Positions 6,732-9,859 of a stretch of 9,859 nucleotides of DNA are shown here, in pieces. Origin of the DNA: Candidatus Poribacteria bacterium. Its GTDB lineage: Bacteria > Poribacteria > WGA-4E > WGA-3G. Location: the NCBI GenBank assembly GCA_009845505.1, contig VXZL01000660.1, positions 1 to 9,859 of the forward strand, read 5' to 3'. Position 1 is the stretch's first letter, and each line of letters starts with the position of its first letter. A program made the position numbers and the translations under genes. The notes below the pieces were generated by a model. That model saw only the letters and a list, made by a program, of their open reading frames with translations. It ran no database searches and had not been told where the DNA came from.

Positions 6732-7821
6732 TCACTGCAGGTTGGAATGCTTGCGTGATGCAATAGTGATAAATCGGATTGAGGATTTCACAACGGCCGT
6801 CAGCACCTTTTGTAATGACCCCGTAAATGGCAAGTTCGTTCATGAGTTCATTGTAAGGATTAAACATTGGTGCTTGTTCGTAGGAAGCAATTTTCATAAG
6901 AAGTGCTTCAAACCGTCTATCCTTACGGACATTCGTCAGAAGGTGTTCAATATTTGTGTTCCGTTCGTGAATAAGTTGTCTGTGTGCCGTTGCGAAGTGG
7001 GGCATCATAATCGTCTCGTGTTTCGGGGTGTGCATCTCCGCAGTGAGAATTTGTGCCAATCGATTAACAAGATAGGGCTGCCCGGCGGTCTGCCGGTGGA
7101 GGGATTGGATGACATCGGGCGCGATCACTTGTCCGACTTCATCTGTATATTGTCCAAACAGTTCCTGTACCTGATCAAACGTGAAGTTGGGTAAATGAAA
7201 TTCATCTTGGATGTTGAACGGCGAAATGGATCTGTCGTAATCCAGCTGCGTGATGTCTTTAACACCGATAATGCCAACACTATGCGGACATCGCGTCCTG
7301 CCGGAGAGATAGATTTCGCGAAGTACGCGAAGAAACCCTTTCACTGCACTACGCGGAATAGCATCAAACTCGTCAATGATGAGGACGATCCGTTGATCCT
7401 TTAAAACCTTTCCTAATGCTCTGAGAAACGTTCGCAGAGAGAGTTGATTCGTGAGGTGTGTAGTTTCCAATAGGTGCCTTATGGTATCAGGCGGGGTCTG
7501 TCGGCGTTCTTGAAAAACATCTGTGATTTTCTCATGGATATCACCGGTGAGGCCATCGTAAAACTCTAAAGGGGTGCAGTCTTCGTACACCTCAAAATTG
7601 AGTTGAATGGGGAAATAGGTCGGATCTGTGGTGGTGAGTTTTTCGAGTGCTAATTGGAAGAAGGTGGTTTTGCCGGTCTGCCGAGGCGCGAAAAGAACAA
7701 TATACTTCCCCTCTTTGACGCGCCTGATAAAGTCGGCACCCTCCACTGTTCGAGGGACGAGGTAGTTATCTTCAGGATAGAGGCGGCCTTGGGTTCCGAA
7801 GCGTCGCGTTTTTTTCGGCAT
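6694..7821 (-). CDS. AAA-like P-loop ATPase, C-terminally truncated
   Basis: This is a 375-residue P-loop ATPase of the AAA-like/STAND-related group. Motifs are Walker A APRQTGKTT (residues 45-53), Walker B IVLIIDEFD (145-153), a sensor-like strand VGIIGVKD (182-189), and the HRQTAGQPYLVNRLA helix (242-256) common in this group; a winged-helix-like region ends in EILNPIYHY (345-353). After QAFQPAVT the sequence leaves the family pattern and stops within a few codons, because the following nuclease tail is out of frame (remnant at 6483-6731). The ATPase portion itself looks intact. GAAGAGG lies 7 nt before ATG. A strong promoter about 150 nt upstream (7979-8007) points at it. Related genes are multicopy in some genomes; cellular role is unknown. 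Confidence 0.85.
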   Translation of the reverse strand: MPKKTRRFGTQGRLYPEDNYLVPRTVEGADFIRRVKEGKYIVLFAPRQTGKTTFFQLALEKLTTTDPTYFPIQLNFEVYEDCTPLEFYDGLTGDIHEKITDVFQERRQTPPDTIRHLLETTHLTNQLSLRTFLRALGKVLKDQRIVLIIDEFDAIPRSAVKGFLRVLREIYLSGRTRCPHSVGIIGVKDITQLDYDRSISPFNIQDEFHLPNFTFDQVQELFGQYTDEVGQVIAPDVIQSLHRQTAGQPYLVNRLAQILTAEMHTPKHETIMMPHFATAHRQLIHERNTNIEHLLTNVRKDRRFEALLMKIASYEQAPMFNPYNELMNELAIYGVITKGADGRCEILNPIYHYCITQAFQPAVTRYLPQHPKIYR

Positions 7822-7869
7822 GTCGTTAGCCTCTTCAAGGGGTGTGTTTCTGTTTAATTTCGTCTATGT

Positions 7870-7923
7870 TAACGTGAGGCGTTTACGTTATGCGTGAACC
7901 GCTTGACGAACCGCATCGCATAA
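7870..7923 (-). other. Inverted repeats in the leader of the AAA gene
   Basis: Two perfect inverted repeats lie in the 5' leader: TAACGT/ACGTTA (7870-7875 and 7885-7890, 9-nt loop) and TTATGCG/CGCATAA (7888-7894 and 7917-7923, 22-nt loop containing two AACCGC repeats). Because they share bases 7888-7890 they are mutually exclusive at the edge. They could be mRNA stems or protein-binding half-sites. No riboswitch class is recognised. Confidence 0.3.
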
Positions 7924-7958
7924 GTGCCTGAGCCGTTGGAGTTATTAGGGTGTCCGTG

Positions 7959-7974
7959 AAAAACTTCTGTTTTT
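7959..7974. promoter_or_regulatory. Palindrome at the predicted transcription start (possible operator)
   Basis: AAAAAC-TTCT-GTTTTT is a perfect 6-bp inverted repeat just downstream of the -10 box of the minus-strand promoter, covering the expected start point. It could be an operator, or on either strand a weak A/T-rich stem after the sigma gene. Inference only. Confidence 0.3.
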
Positions 7975-7978
7975 AACC

Positions 7979-8007
7979 ATTATATATGCCTCGTTGGAAT
8001 TTTTCAA
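7979..8007 (-). promoter_or_regulatory. Sigma-70-type promoter for the AAA ATPase gene
   Basis: On the minus strand a -35 box TTGAAA (8007-8002) is followed by a 17-nt spacer and a perfect -10 box TATAAT (7984-7979). Transcription would start near 7972, leaving a leader of about 150 nt before the ATG at 7821. It lies in the gap after the sigma-factor gene, so the AAA gene probably has its own transcript. Confidence 0.65.
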
Positions 8008-8033
8008 ACGAAAATGAACAGTTGATTCTATTT

Positions 8034-8608
8034 TCATGGAGCGACTCTATCACGGTTTTTTAGATACGGCGTGAGGTATTCTTGAAGTTGGAGGCGTGCA
8101 TTGCGGAGATGTGATTTGATAGTCCCTTCGGATTTTTTGAGGCGGACGGCGATGTTTTTGATGGGAAATTCGTGAAAGTAGTAGAGGCGAAAGACTTGTT
8201 TGCGGATGAGGGTGAGCTGCTCGATGGCAGCCCGGAGATATTCTCGAAGTTCTTGATTCACGATGTCCTGACATGGGGAGGGATACGTGTCAGTGATACA
8301 GCGTTCCGCGACAGTGTGCAGTGGTTCGATAGCATCCGCTTTCTTCTGTTTTCGGAAATAATCAATACAGGCGTTTTCGGCGATGCGGTAGAGCCATGAG
8401 GCGAAGGTGGAATTGCCACGGAAGGTATGGATAGCGCGAAACGTTTTGAGCCATGTTTCTTGTGTGAGATCTTTAGCGGTTTCGGGGTTTCTGACATTTC
8501 CAAGTATGTGATTGTAGACGCGGCGTTGATATCTGACAACGAGCGGACCGAAGGCTTCAGTGTCACCGCGTTGGGTGCGATAAGCTGCTTTTCGTCTGTG
8601 TATGTCAT
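8034..8608 (-). pseudogene. ECF-type RNA polymerase sigma factor, frame broken near the start
   Basis: The frame ending at TGA (8034-8036) encodes about 184 residues of a sigma-70 family ECF factor. Region 2 is clear: GDTEAFGPLV, AKDLTQETWLKTFRAI, TFRGNSTFASWLYRIAEN and ACIDYFRKQKK. Region 4 is VFRLYYFHEFPIKNIA with the recognition helix KKSEGTIKSHLRNARLQL. The frame is open up to 8675 but contains no ATG, GTG or TTG before region 2; the first is an internal GTG at 8261, which would leave only region 4. The natural start is ATG at 8608, overlapping the upstream stop as ATGA, and its frame begins MTYTDEKQLIA, which fits an ECF N-terminus. The two frames must be joined by +1 base (or +10) near 8576-8592. 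Thus it is a frameshifted gene, a sequencing error, or a rare recoding case. No anti-sigma gene is seen downstream. Confidence 0.8.
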
Positions 8609-8874
8609 TCTGAAGGTGCTTTCTCCACCTTGATGGTGTTTTCGAGTGGAATGTGAATAGGTTTCTCTTGTGTACCTATCTCTATTTCGTAGGATTCTAC
8701 ACGACAGACGTTTATCTGTGTACCGACTTTGAGAAAACTTTCAAACCACCAGGCGTTCTCACCTATGATGTGAAACGTGTATATTTTTCCTTGTGGTGTA
8801 TGTCCCGTGATACGCACGTTTTCTGTGTTCACGCGGTATCTCTCAGAGATTGTGAGCGTAATTTCTACTTTCAT
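8605..8874 (-). CDS. Small hypothetical protein, coupled to the sigma gene
   Basis: This 89-residue protein is not recognised. It has alternating hydrophobic strands (VEITLTIS, NVRITGHT, KIYTFHII, EIEIGT, IHIPLENTIKVE), suggesting a small beta-sheet protein without signal peptide or membrane segment. GGAG lies 7 nt before ATG (GGAG, then TCTTTATG; close spacing). Its TGA overlaps the ATG of the sigma-factor gene (ATGA, 8605-8608), typical of translational coupling, and it follows the membrane glycosyltransferase gene by 30 nt. This position would suit a regulator or partner of the sigma factor, but nothing in the sequence proves it. Confidence 0.6.
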   Translation of the reverse strand: MKVEITLTISERYRVNTENVRITGHTPQGKIYTFHIIGENAWWFESFLKVGTQINVCRVESYEIEIGTQEKPIHIPLENTIKVEKAPSE

Positions 8875-8904
8875 AAAGACTCCGAAAATATGATTTTCAT
8901 CCTT

Positions 8905-9859
8905 TTACTGTTTATTTGATGGGTAAGATTCGTTCATTAGTGTTGACGGTGATGCATCGTCGGGGTATGTGTTAAGCACACGATATATCCAAACATAGTC
9001 AATCCCATTTAACCTGACGACATGTTCCAATTCACGGGGGATATCTCTCTGAAGCTGCAAAGCGGAAGAGGGTGTGCCTGTTTCAGGATGAGAATCTATA
9101 GCAGTGCCTTGAATTTGTCTACCGCGTACGTACTCTACATCGTAGTCGAAATTAATGTTGCGCGGGAGTGTTTCGCTGTTGCTTCGCCTCCATGTTTTCC
9201 CGACGAAATACCTCTTAAGGTTATTACTAAACCGACTCACTCGCACCTGTAGGTGTTGTGCATCTGGCTTAGCATTGAGATAAGCAGCGGCGATATCCAA
9301 GCCGACCCCACCGCCGACGCTAGTATTTTTGGCAACCCATTCACTTGGTAAAAGCGGAAAATGATATGTAGCATAGTAGGGATGGAGTTTCAATATCGGC
9401 AGGGTTTGTAAAATAACAACAACGATAAAAAAAAGAAAATGTAGATATTTCTTTGGGATGGCCTGTATGAGGTAAGTTACACCCATTGCCGAGAGAACAC
9501 TCATAGCAGGTAAACAGATTACGAGGTACCGGGCGATTTTCTTTGCAACCAGACTCAATCCTGCGGTATAGAAGATCACGAAAAGTAAGAGAACTACTGT
9601 GATACGAAAAGTTTTTTTGTCCTGATGTCTTTGCTGCCATGCCCCGGACAATGCTAAAACGGTGAGTGGTAACGTTAATGGGGTACTCCAAACGAATCCC
9701 ATTACCAAGTAATAGAGAAACCCCGGATTATAACGAATTTCCCCTAAAAAACGTTTTGGCAATTCATGTGCCTCTGTGAAGGCTTCATACATCCGTTCAA
9801 AGACATAACCCGCCGCGGCAAACGAGATCCCAACAATCAAAAGTAATCCACATCCCAGT
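8905..9859 (-). CDS. GT39/PMT-like membrane glycosyltransferase, C-terminal part
   Basis: The minus-strand frame is open to the window edge, so the N-terminal part is outside; a TTG at 9840 is internal because coding continues upstream as LGCGLLLLIVG. The visible part has several membrane segments: LLLLIVGISFAAAGYVF, YYLVMGFVWSTPLTLPLTVLAL, ITVVLLLFVIFYTAGL, RYLVICLPAMSVLSAMGV, and FLFFIVVVILQTLPIL. These are followed by HPYYATYHFPLL, then GLDIAAAYLNAKPDAQHLQV, a soluble block found at the C-terminus of dolichyl-phosphate-mannose-type (GT39/ArnT-like) transferases. It would move a sugar from a lipid carrier to a lipid or protein at the outer face of the inner membrane. The catalytic N-terminal Asp motif is not in the window, so the activity cannot be checked. 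It ends in TAA, 30 nt before the small hypothetical gene. Confidence 0.8.
   Translation of the reverse strand, partial: LGCGLLLIVGISFAAAGYVFERMYEAFTEAHELPKRFLGEIRYNPGFLYYLVMGFVWSTPLTLPLTVLALSGAWQQRHQDKKTFRITVVLLLFVIFYTAGLSLVAKKIARYLVICLPAMSVLSAMGVTYLIQAIPKKYLHFLFFIVVVILQTLPILKLHPYYATYHFPLLPSEWVAKNTSVGGGVGLDIAAAYLNAKPDAQHLQVRVSRFSNNLKRYFVGKTWRRSNSETLPRNINFDYDVEYVRGRQIQGTAIDSHPETGTPSSALQLQRDIPRELEHVVRLNGIDYVWIYRVLNTYPDDASPSTLMNESYPSNKQ

Noticed and set aside
8258..8608. Separate 116-residue protein starting at the ATGA overlap
   Set aside because: Only the first dozen codons make sense; the rest is the out-of-frame reading of the ECF sigma region 2.
8653..8919. Plus-strand frame opposite the small hypothetical gene
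   Set aside because: No ribosome site, and it is antisense to a gene with a ribosome site and ATGA coupling.

Overview
The window reads as chromosomal DNA of a bacterium with moderate GC content. It carries compact same-strand gene runs with good Shine-Dalgarno sites and short TCAGC-rich intergenic repeats. From memory, the repeat style, the glycosyltransferase-39 type membrane protein and the AAA/PD-(D/E)XK gene resemble Candidatus Poribacteria and related sponge or marine lineages. This placement is an impression, not a demonstrated result.

Layout, plus strand (1-6486): chorismate synthase (aroC, 5' end cut by the window edge) is followed by two short genes that each encode one half of a CHAD domain (1086-1583 and 1586-2095). 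A TCAGC-type repeat element comes next (about 2096-2235), then a ROK-family sugar kinase (2256-3227) and, 24 nt later, a 560-residue protein (3252-4934). The N-terminal half of that protein carries the motif order of a VTC-type triphosphate-tunnel domain. A second, inverted copy of the repeat (about 4940-5008) precedes a uronate-dehydrogenase-like short-chain dehydrogenase (5029-5850) and a small PD-(D/E)XK nuclease-like protein (5878-6486).

Layout, minus strand (6483-9859, transcribed right to left): the C-terminal part of a GT39-like membrane protein enters from the right edge (8905-9859). It is followed by an 89-residue unknown protein (8605-8874), then an ECF sigma factor whose start overlaps the previous stop (ATGA) but whose reading frame is broken near codon 8-11 (8034-8608). 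A near-consensus sigma-70 promoter (7979-8007) lies just beyond the sigma gene and points to an AAA ATPase gene (6694-7821). The PD-(D/E)XK nuclease tail of that ATPase survives only as an out-of-frame remnant (6483-6731), and this remnant converges on and overlaps the end of the plus-strand nuclease-like gene.

How the parts may fit: CHAD domains bind polyphosphate, VTC/CYTH-type tunnel domains make or hydrolyse (poly)phosphates, and some ROK kinases use polyphosphate as phosphoryl donor. The block 1086-4934 could therefore be a polyphosphate-related neighbourhood. The CHAD and ROK calls are secure; the VTC call and the functional link are inference. The right half looks like accessory DNA with decaying genes: one internal deletion and one frameshift.
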